Below, piece by piece: positions 1-6,310 of a DNA stretch of 7,120 nt. Position 1 is the first letter of the stretch. Each line of letters opens with the position of its first letter. A program made the position numbers and the translations under genes. The notes below the pieces were generated by a model that searched no databases, had not been told where the DNA came from, and worked only from the letters and a program-made list of their open reading frames with translations. The DNA comes from Pseudomonadota bacterium (GTDB lineage Bacteria; Myxococcota_A; Polyangia; Polyangiales; Ga0077539), in NCBI GenBank assembly GCA_023428035.1, contig JAEYZO010000377.1:1-7120 (forward strand). Direction: 5' to 3'.

Positions 1-34
1 AGCATGAGGGCCGCGCGCGCCGCTCCACAAGCGG

Positions 35-49
35 TCAACACTGTGTTGA
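35..49. promoter_or_regulatory. Perfect 15-bp palindrome, candidate operator
   Basis: TCAACACTGTGTTGA is a perfect dyad of two 7-bp arms around one central base. It begins at the base immediately after the TGA stop of the minus-strand TPR gene. A 1-nt loop cannot form a good RNA hairpin and there is no T-run, so a dimeric protein binding site (for example of a TetR-like repressor) is more likely than a terminator. It is relatively AT-rich in very GC-rich surroundings. The 9-mer GTTGATCAG occurs as a direct repeat at 45-53 and 56-64, overlapping the right arm. A minus-strand ATG at 5-3 could start a next gene to the left, for which this would be the promoter region, but the window ends there. 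The operator role is inference. Confidence 0.45.
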
Positions 50-3000
50 TCAGAGGTTGATCAGGTCGAAGAGCTTGTCGCTGAGCGGGCGGTTCAGGCC
101 CTTGAGGGCGCGGTAGGCCTCCTCCGCGGCGTGCGCGTCGCCCGCGCGGAAGCAGCACTCCCCGAGGTCATAGAGCAGCGCGGCGTCGCTGGGCTCCTGG
201 CGGGAGGCGCGGCGCAGCGGGTCGATGGCCTCCTTCCAGCGGCCGAGCTTCTTGTAGGCCGAGCCCAGGCCCCGGTGCGCGCCCGGCGTGTCGGGCGCCG
301 ACTGGAGCACCCTGCGAAAGCCCCGGATCGCGTCTTCGTCACGGTTGGTGCGCTCGTAGAGCGTCGCGAGCGCGAGGTGCACGTCGACGTCGTCGGGGCG
401 GATCTTCAGCGCCGCCTGGTACGCCGCGAGGGCCTCCTCGTGCTGCCCCGCCTCGCTCAAGACGAAGCCCAGGCCCGAGTGCAGCGTGGGGTCGCGGGGC
501 TCGAGGCGCGCGGCCTCTTCGAGGTGGCCGACGGCCTCGTTCACGCGGCCCTTCTGCCGGTACGCGAGGCCCAGCATGTAGTGCGAGCGCGCGTCGCGGG
601 GCTCTAGCCGCACCGCCTCGCGCAGCGAGCTCACGGCGTCGTCCCACTGCTGGAGGTAGGTCGCCGCGGAGCCGAGCTGACGGTGCGCGTCGGCGGAGTC
701 GGGGCGCATCGAGAGGAGGCGCTTGCAGGTCTCGACGCACTCCTGCCAGCGGCCCGCGTTGCCGTAGGCGAGGCACAACCTCCAGAGGGCCTCGGCGTGG
801 TCGGGGCGCAGCCGCGCGGCGCCGCGCAGGGTCTCGACGGCCTCGGCGTGCTTGCCCAGCTCGCTCTGCGCGCGCCCCAGGCCCAGCATCGCGTCGAGGG
901 AGTCGGGCGCGTGGCGCACGGCCTGGGCGAAGCCCGTGGCGGCCTCGGCGTGGTGGCCCGCGTCGGCGTAGAGGGTCGCGAGGGTCGTCCACGCGGCGGC
1001 GTGGTCGGGGGCGAGCTCGATGCACTCGCGCAGCGACTGCGCCGACTCGGCCTGACGACCGAGGTCTCGCAACACCTCTCCGAGCGCGAAGCGGATCGCG
1101 GGCTCCTTCGGGAGGAGCTCCTGCGCGGACCGCAGCGCGCCCTCGGCCTCAGGCAGTCGATCGAGGGCGCGGCAGGCGCGCGCGAGGAGGGTGTAGCTCT
1201 CGGCCACCGTGGGCGAGATGCGGATCGCCTCGCGCAAGGCGGTGTAGGCCTGGTCGGCGCGGCCGATGGCCACCGCGGCGGCGCCGAAGCCACGGTACGA
1301 AGCCCCGTCGTGAGGGTCGGCCGCGATGGCGCGCTGGAAGATATCCACGGCCTCGGCGTTCATCCCCGCGCCCTGGTAGGTCTCGCCGAGCACGCGGTAC
1401 GCGGGGCCGTAGCGAGCGTCGTAGCGGATCGCCTGCCCCAGCACGTCCACGGCCTCCTGCGCGCGGCCGGCGTCGCGGTAGAGCTCCCCCAGCTCGGTGA
1501 GGGTGCGCGCGTCGTCGGGCTTCAACCGCAGCGCCTGGCGGAACCTCTCGATGGCCTCCTGCGGGCGGCCGAGCTCGCGGGTCACCACGCCGAGCTCGCG
1601 GTACGCCGCGGCGTCGTCGGGGTCGAGGCGCACGAGCTGGCGGATCGCCTGCGCGGCCTCCTGCGCCATGCCGAGTCGTCGGTACACAGCCCCCAGCGCG
1701 CGGAAGGCCTCGGTGAAATCCGTGCGGAGGTTGGTGGCCTGGCGGTGCGCCTCGGCGGCCTCGCGCCACTCGCCGCGGGCCTCGAGGGTCTTGCCGAGGT
1801 GGTGGTGCGCGTCGGCGTGGTCGGCGCGCGCGCGCACCGCGTCGCGGAAGTACCGCTCGGCCTCGTCGGTGCGCCCGAGGCGCTCCAGCGCGAGGCCGAA
1901 GTGGTAGATCGCGTCGGCGTCGCCCGGTCGCTGCTCCAGCGCGCGGCGGAGGGAGTCGAGGGCCTCGTCCCCTCGCCCGAGGCGCTCCAGGGCGATGCCG
2001 TGGTCACGTCGCGAGCCCTGGTCCTCGGGGTTGAGCCAGATGGCCTGCTCGAAGGCGTCGACCGCGTCCTGCCAGCGCTCGTCGGCGAAGTAGATCGCGC
2101 CGAGGGCGGCGTGGAGCGCGGGCTCGTTGGGTCGCACCTTGATGCCCGACTGAAAGGCCCGCGCGGCGTCTTGAGACCGCCCCACCTTGCGGTACGCGAG
2201 GCCCAGGGCGAGGTAGCCCTCGGGGTGCTCGGGGCGCTGCCGCACCGCGCGCTCGAGCACCTCGATGGCCTCGTCGCGGCGGTCGAGCGCGAGGAGCGCG
2301 CCTCCCAGCCGGTGCAGCGACTCCGGGTGCTCGGGCTTGAGCGCGAGGGCCTTCTTGAAGGTCTCGACGGCGTCTTCGTGACGGCCGATGGCCTGGTAGC
2401 ACTTGCCCAGGTCGAAGGTCGCCTCGAAGTGCCCCGGGTCGACGCGCAGGCCCTCGCGCCAGGCCTCGACGGCCTCGACGTAGCGGCCCATCGCGGCGTA
2501 CACGGTGGCGAGCCGGTGGTGCGTGTCGGCGCGCCCAGGGAGCTGGTGGATCGCCTTGCGGAAGGCCTCCACCGCGAGGTCGTTGCGCCCGCGCGCCGCG
2601 GCCACGACGGCGAGGTCGTGCTGCATCGCGGGGTCTTCGGGCTTGAGCCGCGTGGCCTGCTTCAAGGCCTCTTCGGCGTTCTCGAGGTTGCCCAGCGACT
2701 GCTCGTGCAGGCCGAGCGTGTGGTGGAACTCCGGCTCGTCGGGGCGGAGGCGTATGGCCTGGCGCACCGCGCGGGCGGCCTCGTCGATGCGGCCGAGGTC
2801 TTTGTAGACGACGCCGAGGGCGTTGTAGGCGGGGGCGCAGTCGGCGTCGATCTTCGTGGCGCGCTCCAGGGCCTCGACGGCCTCTTGCATCGACGACACG
2901 GCGGCGCACGACACGCCGAGGCCCACGTGGAGCATCGGGTCTTCGGGGGTGCGCTTGAGGGCCTCGCGCCAGTGGCGCACGGCCTCGCCGTGGAGGTTCA

Positions 3001-3829
3001 GCGTCGCGCACCCGCGGGCCGCGCCGGTGAAGCCCTCGACGTCGGTGGGGGCGAGGCGCTGGTACTCCTTGAAGGCCGCGACGGCGTCGGCGTGCTGACC
3101 CAGGCGGGCGTGGGCCCGCGCGAGGGCGCGCCAGGTCTCGGCGCGGTCGGGCTCGGCGGCGACGGCGGCCTTCCAGGTGGCGATGGCCTCGTCGTCGCGG
3201 CGCAGGGCTTCGAGGGAGTACCCCAGGCGGTGCTGGTCTTCGGGGGTCGCGGGGCTGAGCCGCGCGAGGTGCTCGAAGGTCTTGACGGCGTCGGTGGCGC
3301 GGTCGGCGCCGTGGTAGGCCCAGGCGAGGTTGCGGAGGATCTCCTCGTCGCCGGGGCGCGCGTCGTTGGCGCGCTCGAGGTAGGGCACGGCCTCGCGGTA
3401 GGCCCCGCCGCGCACGTACGAGGCGCCCACGTCGGCGACGGCGGCGGTGTAGTCGGGCTTGAGCGCGAGGGCCTTGCGGTAGGCCGCGGTGGAGTCGTCC
3501 CAGCGGGAGAGCTTCGCGTAGGTCTGCCCGAGGCGGTACCAGGCCTCGACGTGGTCGGGCTTCAAGCGCACCGTCTCGCTCAGGGGCGTGACGGCGTTGG
3601 CGTAGTCGTCGCGCGCGATGAGGTCGAGGCCGAGGTTGAAGTGCGCGTCGGTGTACGAGGGGTCCATCGCGATGACCCGTCGGTGGGTCTCGATGGCCTC
3701 GTCGACGCGCCCTACCTGACGGTAGAGGTTCCCCAGCCGCGTGCGCTGGAGGTGGTTCTTCGGCTGTACGAGGAGCGCGGTCTTGGCGTCCTCGATCTGC
3801 TTCTCGGCCCACTGCCGGTCACTGCTCAT
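50..3829 (-). CDS. Giant TPR protein, 36 tandem TPR units
   Basis: The protein has 1259 residues. After a 25-residue leader that resembles the second helix of a TPR, I can divide residues 26-1249 into exactly 36 consecutive 34-residue units with no insertion or deletion, then a 10-residue tail (SDKLFDLINL) that may cap the last helix. Canonical TPR positions are kept: position 8 is Gly in about 27 units and otherwise Ala or Cys, position 20 is Ala in about 33, and position 32 is Pro in about 31. No signal peptide, membrane segment or catalytic domain is visible, so it is probably a cytoplasmic scaffold or adaptor forming a long right-handed superhelix; by known TPR geometry (about 8 units per turn) that is four to five turns. 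The ATG at 3829 is preceded by GAGGG at a plausible distance. The tail-anchored gene 77 bp upstream is probably co-transcribed, suggesting a membrane-linked role. The partner is unknown. It lacks the catalytic domain of TPR-containing O-GlcNAc transferases. Confidence 0.95.
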   Translation of the reverse strand: MSSDRQWAEKQIEDAKTALLVQPKNHLQRTRLGNLYRQVGRVDEAIETHRRVIAMDPSYTDAHFNLGLDLIARDDYANAVTPLSETVRLKPDHVEAWYRLGQTYAKLSRWDDSTAAYRKALALKPDYTAAVADVGASYVRGGAYREAVPYLERANDARPGDEEILRNLAWAYHGADRATDAVKTFEHLARLSPATPEDQHRLGYSLEALRRDDEAIATWKAAVAAEPDRAETWRALARAHARLGQHADAVAAFKEYQRLAPTDVEGFTGAARGCATLNLHGEAVRHWREALKRTPEDPMLHVGLGVSCAAVSSMQEAVEALERATKIDADCAPAYNALGVVYKDLGRIDEAARAVRQAIRLRPDEPEFHHTLGLHEQSLGNLENAEEALKQATRLKPEDPAMQHDLAVVAAARGRNDLAVEAFRKAIHQLPGRADTHHRLATVYAAMGRYVEAVEAWREGLRVDPGHFEATFDLGKCYQAIGRHEDAVETFKKALALKPEHPESLHRLGGALLALDRRDEAIEVLERAVRQRPEHPEGYLALGLAYRKVGRSQDAARAFQSGIKVRPNEPALHAALGAIYFADERWQDAVDAFEQAIWLNPEDQGSRRDHGIALERLGRGDEALDSLRRALEQRPGDADAIYHFGLALERLGRTDEAERYFRDAVRARADHADAHHHLGKTLEARGEWREAAEAHRQATNLRTDFTEAFRALGAVYRRLGMAQEAAQAIRQLVRLDPDDAAAYRELGVVTRELGRPQEAIERFRQALRLKPDDARTLTELGELYRDAGRAQEAVDVLGQAIRYDARYGPAYRVLGETYQGAGMNAEAVDIFQRAIAADPHDGASYRGFGAAAVAIGRADQAYTALREAIRISPTVAESYTLLARACRALDRLPEAEGALRSAQELLPKEPAIRFALGEVLRDLGRQAESAQSLRECIELAPDHAAAWTTLATLYADAGHHAEAATGFAQAVRHAPDSLDAMLGLGRAQSELGKHAEAVETLRGAARLRPDHAEALWRLCLAYGNAGRWQECVETCKRLLSMRPDSADAHRQLGSAATYLQQWDDAVSSLREAVRLEPRDARSHYMLGLAYRQKGRVNEAVGHLEEAARLEPRDPTLHSGLGFVLSEAGQHEEALAAYQAALKIRPDDVDVHLALATLYERTNRDEDAIRGFRRVLQSAPDTPGAHRGLGSAYKKLGRWKEAIDPLRRASRQEPSDAALLYDLGECCFRAGDAHAAEEAYRALKGLNRPLSDKLFDLINL

Positions 3830-3890
3830 GCGCTGCCCTCGACCTCGCGGACGAAGTTGTTACCGCCACTCGCGGCGGCCCGTCCATCCC

Positions 3891-3904
3891 GCGCGTCGAC
3901 GCGC
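3891..3904. repeat. Perfect 14-bp palindrome between two genes
   Basis: GCGCGTCGACGCGC is self-complementary and lies two bases downstream of the stop codon of the tail-anchored protein gene, in the 77-bp gap before the TPR gene. A second small hairpin (CCGCC at 3863-3867 with GGCGG at 3874-3878) follows. Neither has a T-run, so attenuation between the two genes is possible but unsupported. Short GC palindromes are common by chance in DNA of this composition. Confidence 0.35.
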
Positions 3905-3906
3905 CC

Positions 3907-4635
3907 TCACATGCTCCTGAACCAGTCCCTCCCCGGGCCGATCAGGAAGCCGATGAAGGTCCCGAGCATGACCGCGGCCACCACCAGCAGGATCGAGGTC
4001 CGCCGGGGGGGCGCGGGGGCGCGGGTCCAGGAGCGCTTCAAGAGCCGCCGGGTGACGATGCGCACCAGGTCGCTCGCCGGGTCGGCGTCGAGCATCGCCG
4101 CCACCGAGGCGCGGGTGACGCCCTCGATGTCCGGGGCCTGACGGTCGACCGCGCTCCCCGGGACGCGGAGCTCGTTGAGCGCGAGGGCGTACACGAAGGC
4201 CATCGGCGCGGGGAGCCTGCCGTGGTGCTCGGGGGAGCCCAGCACCTCGCAGACCTTCTGCCACTGGTTCTGCCCCGCGAGCGCCGCGACCGCGGTCATC
4301 GACGGCAGCGCGCCGACCCTGTCGCGGGTCGTGGTGACCTTCTCCCCCGGCGGCGGCGCGGTGTGCCGCGGCCCCGTGTGCACCGCGGGCACGGGCTCCT
4401 CGTCCATCGGCGGCGGAGGCACCGTGGGGTCGGGCTCGACCACCTCGGCGAGCCCCGCGTCGGGCGGCGGGAGCGTGTACGCCGGCGGGAGCACCGAGGG
4501 GAGCACCTCGCGCACGACGCTCTCGTCCTCGGTGGGTCGTAGCGGCCGGTCGGTGCTCCGCGCGACGGCCTCGTCCCCCGAGAGCTCGGAGGGGTCGACG
4601 GTCTCGTCGGGTGTCGTCTCGGCGCTCGATCCCAC
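3907..4635 (-). CDS. Tail-anchored membrane protein of unknown function
   Basis: I do not recognise this 242-residue protein. Residues 1 to about 108 are acidic and rich in Pro, Ser and Thr, with PPP runs, and look disordered. Residues about 110-200 look helical and globular (containing QWQKVCEVLG and a MAFVYALALNEL helix, somewhat like a lone TPR hairpin). A basic stretch (RRLLKRSWTRAP, then RR) precedes one hydrophobic segment at about 214-232, leaving roughly ten residues at the C-terminus. By the positive-inside rule the bulk is cytoplasmic, anchored by its tail in the inner membrane. The start is GTG; a good Shine-Dalgarno sequence just upstream supports it. The gene lies 77 bp upstream of the TPR giant on the same strand and is divergent from the Nudix gene, so it is probably the first gene of a two-gene operon. 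A role in presenting the TPR protein at the membrane is inference. Confidence 0.85.
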   Translation of the reverse strand: MGSSAETTPDETVDPSELSGDEAVARSTDRPLRPTEDESVVREVLPSVLPPAYTLPPPDAGLAEVVEPDPTVPPPPMDEEPVPAVHTGPRHTAPPPGEKVTTTRDRVGALPSMTAVAALAGQNQWQKVCEVLGSPEHHGRLPAPMAFVYALALNELRVPGSAVDRQAPDIEGVTRASVAAMLDADPASDLVRIVTRRLLKRSWTRAPAPPRRTSILLVVAAVMLGTFIGFLIGPGRDWFRSM

Positions 4636-4637
4636 CG

Positions 4638-4644
4638 CTCCTCC
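4638..4644 (-). promoter_or_regulatory. Ribosome binding site deciding the GTG start
   Basis: On the minus strand GGAGGAG lies 2 nt before the GTG at 4635, with the GGAGG core 4 nt away. It is the clearest Shine-Dalgarno sequence in the window and favours this GTG as the true start of the tail-anchored protein. The 123-bp divergent gap (4636-4758) must hold promoters for both directions, but I find no convincing -35/-10 pair. Confidence 0.6.
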
Positions 4645-4758
4645 GCGTCGTCCTCGGAACGCGGAGAGACTACCGCCGTCGCTCCCGCGGCGTCACCTCT
4701 GCGACAAGGCGCCCAACGGACCTGTACGCGGAGCGCGCCGGGGCGGTATCGCTAGGCC

Positions 4759-5283
4759 ATGCCTCGCGCGCGCCACTGTCAGCTCTGCGGGTCCTCGCTG
4801 GTGGAGCGCGACGACGGAGACCGGCGTCGCCTCGCGTGCTCGGCGGAGGGCTGCGGCTGGGTCTTCTACGACAACCCGCTGCCCGTGGTGGCGGCGCTGG
4901 TCGAGCACGAGGGCGCGGTGCTCCTCACGAGGAACAAGGGCTGGCCGGAGGGCTGGTACGGCCTCGTCACGGGCTTCATCGAGCGCGGAGAGTCTACGGA
5001 GGAGGCCGCGCTGCGAGAGCTGAAGGAGGAGCTCGGGCTCGACGGCGAGGTGGTCTCGATGATCGGCGTGTACGCCTTCACCGAGCGCAACGAGCTGATC
5101 GTCGCGTACCACGTGCGCGCGACGGGGGCGGTGGTCGTGGGCGACGAGCTGGAGGGCTACAAGCGCGTGGCGCCGGAGAAGCTCCGCCCGTGGCCGATGG
5201 GCACGGGGCACGCGGTGCGCGCGTGGCTGGAGGCGAGGCGCGCTGAGGGGCTGCCGACGGCGTTGGCGCCTACCCCGCGCTGA
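4759..5283 (+). CDS. Nudix hydrolase with N-terminal zinc ribbon
   Basis: The 174-residue protein begins with a zinc ribbon: CQLC at Cys7/Cys10, then Cys27 and Cys32. The Nudix fold follows from about residue 40. The Nudix box at 72-94 is complete and canonical (Gly72, Glu78, Arg86-Glu87, Glu90-Glu91, Gly93), so the Mg2+-binding catalytic glutamates are present and hydrolysis of a nucleoside-diphosphate-linked substrate is expected. The ribbon plus Nudix order resembles NudC-type NAD(H)/NAD-RNA pyrophosphatases, but the protein is much shorter, lacks the N-terminal NudC domain, and has only RPWPMGTG where NudC has its SQPWPFP signature. The substrate is therefore open: ADP-ribose, NADH or a damaged nucleotide. 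The ATG places the ribbon right at the N-terminus; no strong Shine-Dalgarno sequence is seen. The last five residues (APTPR) and the TGA stop are encoded by the left arm of the inverted-repeat element, so the C-terminal tail is probably not part of the ancestral fold. Confidence 0.95.
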   Translation: MPRARHCQLCGSSLVERDDGDRRRLACSAEGCGWVFYDNPLPVVAALVEHEGAVLLTRNKGWPEGWYGLVTGFIERGESTEEAALRELKEELGLDGEVVSMIGVYAFTERNELIVAYHVRATGAVVVGDELEGYKRVAPEKLRPWPMGTGHAVRAWLEARRAEGLPTALAPTPR

Positions 5284-5298
5284 AGTGCGGGGCAGGCC
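5265..5298 (+). repeat. Left 34-bp palindromic arm of the element
   Basis: The arm folds into CCCCGCGC (5273-5280) pairing with GTGCGGGG (5285-5292), one G-T wobble included, around a TGAA loop at 5281-5284. After an A/C mismatch a lower stem GCCT/AGGC extends it by 4 bp. The loop TGA is the stop codon of the Nudix gene, whose last codons GCG CCT ACC CCG CGC lie in the 5' side of the stem. There is no T-run, so rho-independent termination of the standard type is not supported, though the stem is strong. Confidence 0.85.
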
Positions 5299-5306
5299 GG
5301 AGGTGA

Positions 5307-5327
5307 AGCCTGCGCCTCGCGCAGGCT
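5307..5327. repeat. Inner hairpin A of the element
   Basis: AGCCTGCGC pairs perfectly with GCGCAGGCT around a CTC loop (9-bp stem). Past a 2-nt bulge, GTGA at 5303-5306 pairs with TCAC at 5330-5333. It lies 24 bases after the Nudix stop codon and would be a second hairpin in that mRNA's 3' end. Confidence 0.75.
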
Positions 5328-5381
5328 CTTCACGGTTTCGTCCACGTGGGGTCGATCGTGAGTGTGCAAGCGCCACTGATG

Positions 5382-5402
5382 AGCCCTCGCCTCGCGAGGG
5401 CT
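5382..5402. repeat. Inner hairpin B of the element
   Basis: AGCCCTCGC pairs perfectly with GCGAGGGCT around a CTC loop. It has the same length, loop and position relative to its arm as hairpin A, but two adjacent stem base pairs differ and both sides have changed together, so pairing is kept. This is a covariation pattern pointing to a selected secondary structure. Confidence 0.75.
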
Positions 5403-5411
5403 TCACGCCAT

Positions 5412-5445
5412 GGCCTGCCCCGCACTTCAGCGCGGGGTAGGCGCC
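5412..5445 (-). repeat. Right 34-bp palindromic arm of the element
   Basis: This is a perfect inverted copy of the left arm. On the minus strand its loop TGAA contains the TGA stop of the GST gene (5429-5427), and the codons before it again read APTPR. Both flanking mRNAs therefore read the arm in the same sense and phase, the orientation in which the odd stem position is a G-U pair rather than a C/A mismatch. Confidence 0.85.
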
Positions 5446-6185
5446 CTCGCCTCTTCGCCCTTCGCCGCGGGCTTCGCGTCGGACCAGCAGCGCTCGCGCA
5501 CGCGCTCGACGTAGGCGACGAGGTTGGGCTTCGACTTCAACCTCGCCTTCACGGCGTTCTCGAAGGGCGCGTCGTGCAACGCGTAGAGGAAGGCCCACAC
5601 CGTCGCGTCGAGGGTGCGCGGGGAGTCTCCGAGCGCGTAGGGCTTCTCGCCCACGAAGGTCGCGAGCGCGTCGATGAGCTCGACGCCCATGGCCTCGACC
5701 TCGGCGACGGTGTGCCGCGCGACGCCCTGCGCCTTCGCCGCGTCGCGGACCTTTCCACGGATGAAGCCGGTCAGCGGCCCGGTGACGAGCCCGGGCACGC
5801 CCGCGGTCTTCAAGTACCTCGCGAACTCGGGCCGGAGCACCGCCCACCCGCGGTCGTCGTGCCAGCGGAGCGTGAGCACCACGAAGTACAGGTGCTCCTC
5901 GACCATCGACTGAAAGGCTCGCGAGAGCGCGCGCTCGTAGTCGGTGAGGCCCTCGTCGAGGTCGCGGTGCTTCTCGCTCAGGCGCTTGATGATGTGCGAC
6001 GAGTCGCAGAGCACCTCGCCGTCGACCTCGACGTAGGGGAGCTTGCCCTTCGGGGCCTTGTTGCGGTCCCCCGCGTGGAGCGAGTGCTCCACCCCCGCGA
6101 GCTTGCACCAGGTCGCCACCTTCACGACGAAGGGGCTCAGGTCGATCATCTCGAAGGCGTGGAAGAAGCCGTAGATCTTCACCAT
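5427..6185 (-). CDS. GST family protein, metaxin/FAXC-like
   Basis: From the ATG at 6185 the protein has 252 residues and starts MVKIYGFF. The thioredoxin-like N-domain (about 1-80) carries SPFVVKV (17-23), the cis-proline region KLPYVEVDG (48-56) and the DSS glutathione-contact position (61-63). The helical C-domain (about 90-230) contains the GST N-cap-like motif GDSPRTLDA (186-194). The pattern matches my memory of the FAXC/metaxin (failed axon connections) branch of GST-like proteins, which has bacterial members of unknown substrate. Glutathione-dependent detoxification is plausible, but no specific reaction can be assigned. The frame continues upstream to a GTG at 6242 (19 more residues), but those residues look non-homologous, so I prefer 6185. 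Neither start has a clear Shine-Dalgarno sequence. The final APTPR and stop come from the inverted-repeat arm. The gene is in tandem with the isomerase gene upstream. Confidence 0.9.
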   Translation of the reverse strand: MVKIYGFFHAFEMIDLSPFVVKVATWCKLAGVEHSLHAGDRNKAPKGKLPYVEVDGEVLCDSSHIIKRLSEKHRDLDEGLTDYERALSRAFQSMVEEHLYFVVLTLRWHDDRGWAVLRPEFARYLKTAGVPGLVTGPLTGFIRGKVRDAAKAQGVARHTVAEVEAMGVELIDALATFVGEKPYALGDSPRTLDATVWAFLYALHDAPFENAVKARLKSKPNLVAYVERVRERCWSDAKPAAKGEEARAPTPR

Positions 6186-6222
6186 GACGCGCCGAGGGGA
6201 CGACGCACCGCGCGGCGCGTCA
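6185..6222 (-). promoter_or_regulatory. Inverted repeat masking the GST start codon
   Basis: TGACGCGCCG (6185-6194) and CGGCGCGTCA (6213-6222) are perfect 10-bp complements with an 18-nt loop. In the GST mRNA the first base of the preferred AUG is the last paired base of the 3' arm, and the whole region where a ribosome would load is stem or loop. No Shine-Dalgarno sequence is visible there. The hairpin could limit initiation or be opened by a factor, by temperature or by an upstream ribosome starting at the GTG at 6242. The structure is seen directly; the regulation is inference. It could instead be a DNA-binding dyad. Confidence 0.5.
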
Positions 6223-6310
6223 ACTTTCAGGGAGTTCGTCACGCCCCGAGGCGGTCATGCTCTGAAGTTTCGTGGGATCACATCAGCGTCTCGGGTGACA
6301 ACGTCAGGGA

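Larger units (their letters stand above)
5265..5445. mobile_element. REPIN/MITE-like inverted-repeat element, 181 bp
   Basis: Two 34-bp arms (5265-5298 and 5412-5445) are perfect reverse complements. Inside them the symmetry continues with GTGAAGCC at 5303-5310 and its exact complement at 5399-5406, each opening or closing a second hairpin, around a unique centre of about 50 bp. Two homologous half-units, each with an outer palindrome and an inner hairpin, thus face each other in inverted orientation. That is the architecture of REP doublets (REPINs/BIMEs) moved by RAYT transposases, and of non-autonomous palindromic MITEs. No transposase gene and no clear target-site duplication is visible. 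The CCCCGC..TGAA..GCGGGG hairpin also recalls the palindromic ends of IS200/IS605-type elements from memory, a weak inference. The element fills the space between two convergent genes and may act as a bidirectional transcription terminator or 3' stabiliser. Confidence 0.75.

Noticed and set aside
1..5. Start of another minus-strand gene (ATG at 5-3)
   Set aside because: Only one codon plus a fraction is inside the window, so it cannot be supported as a feature.
2004..3812. Second long minus-strand frame (602 codons) inside the TPR gene
   Set aside because: It is an Arg/Pro/Gly-rich shadow frame produced by GC bias and the 102-bp periodicity; no start context or domain.
50..3829. O-GlcNAc transferase (SPINDLY/OGT-type) identity for the TPR protein
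   Set aside because: TPR units continue to within ten residues of the C-terminus, leaving no room for a glycosyltransferase domain.
683..4141. Open reading frame of 1152 codons on the plus strand, antisense to the TPR and tail-anchored genes
   Set aside because: Its translation is low-complexity Val/Leu/Gly/Arg/His-rich sequence with no domain. Long antisense frames are expected opposite GC-rich genes with biased third positions, and the minus-strand frame is unmistakably TPR.
5265..5445. Classical rho-independent terminators
   Set aside because: The hairpins are strong but none is followed by a T-run on either strand, so I call the region a repeat element that might terminate transcription, not a proven terminator.
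6243..6310. Sigma-70-like promoter for the GST gene (TTGTCA on the minus strand near 6297-6302)
   Set aside because: No acceptable -10 box lies at a suitable distance; the match is too weak to report.
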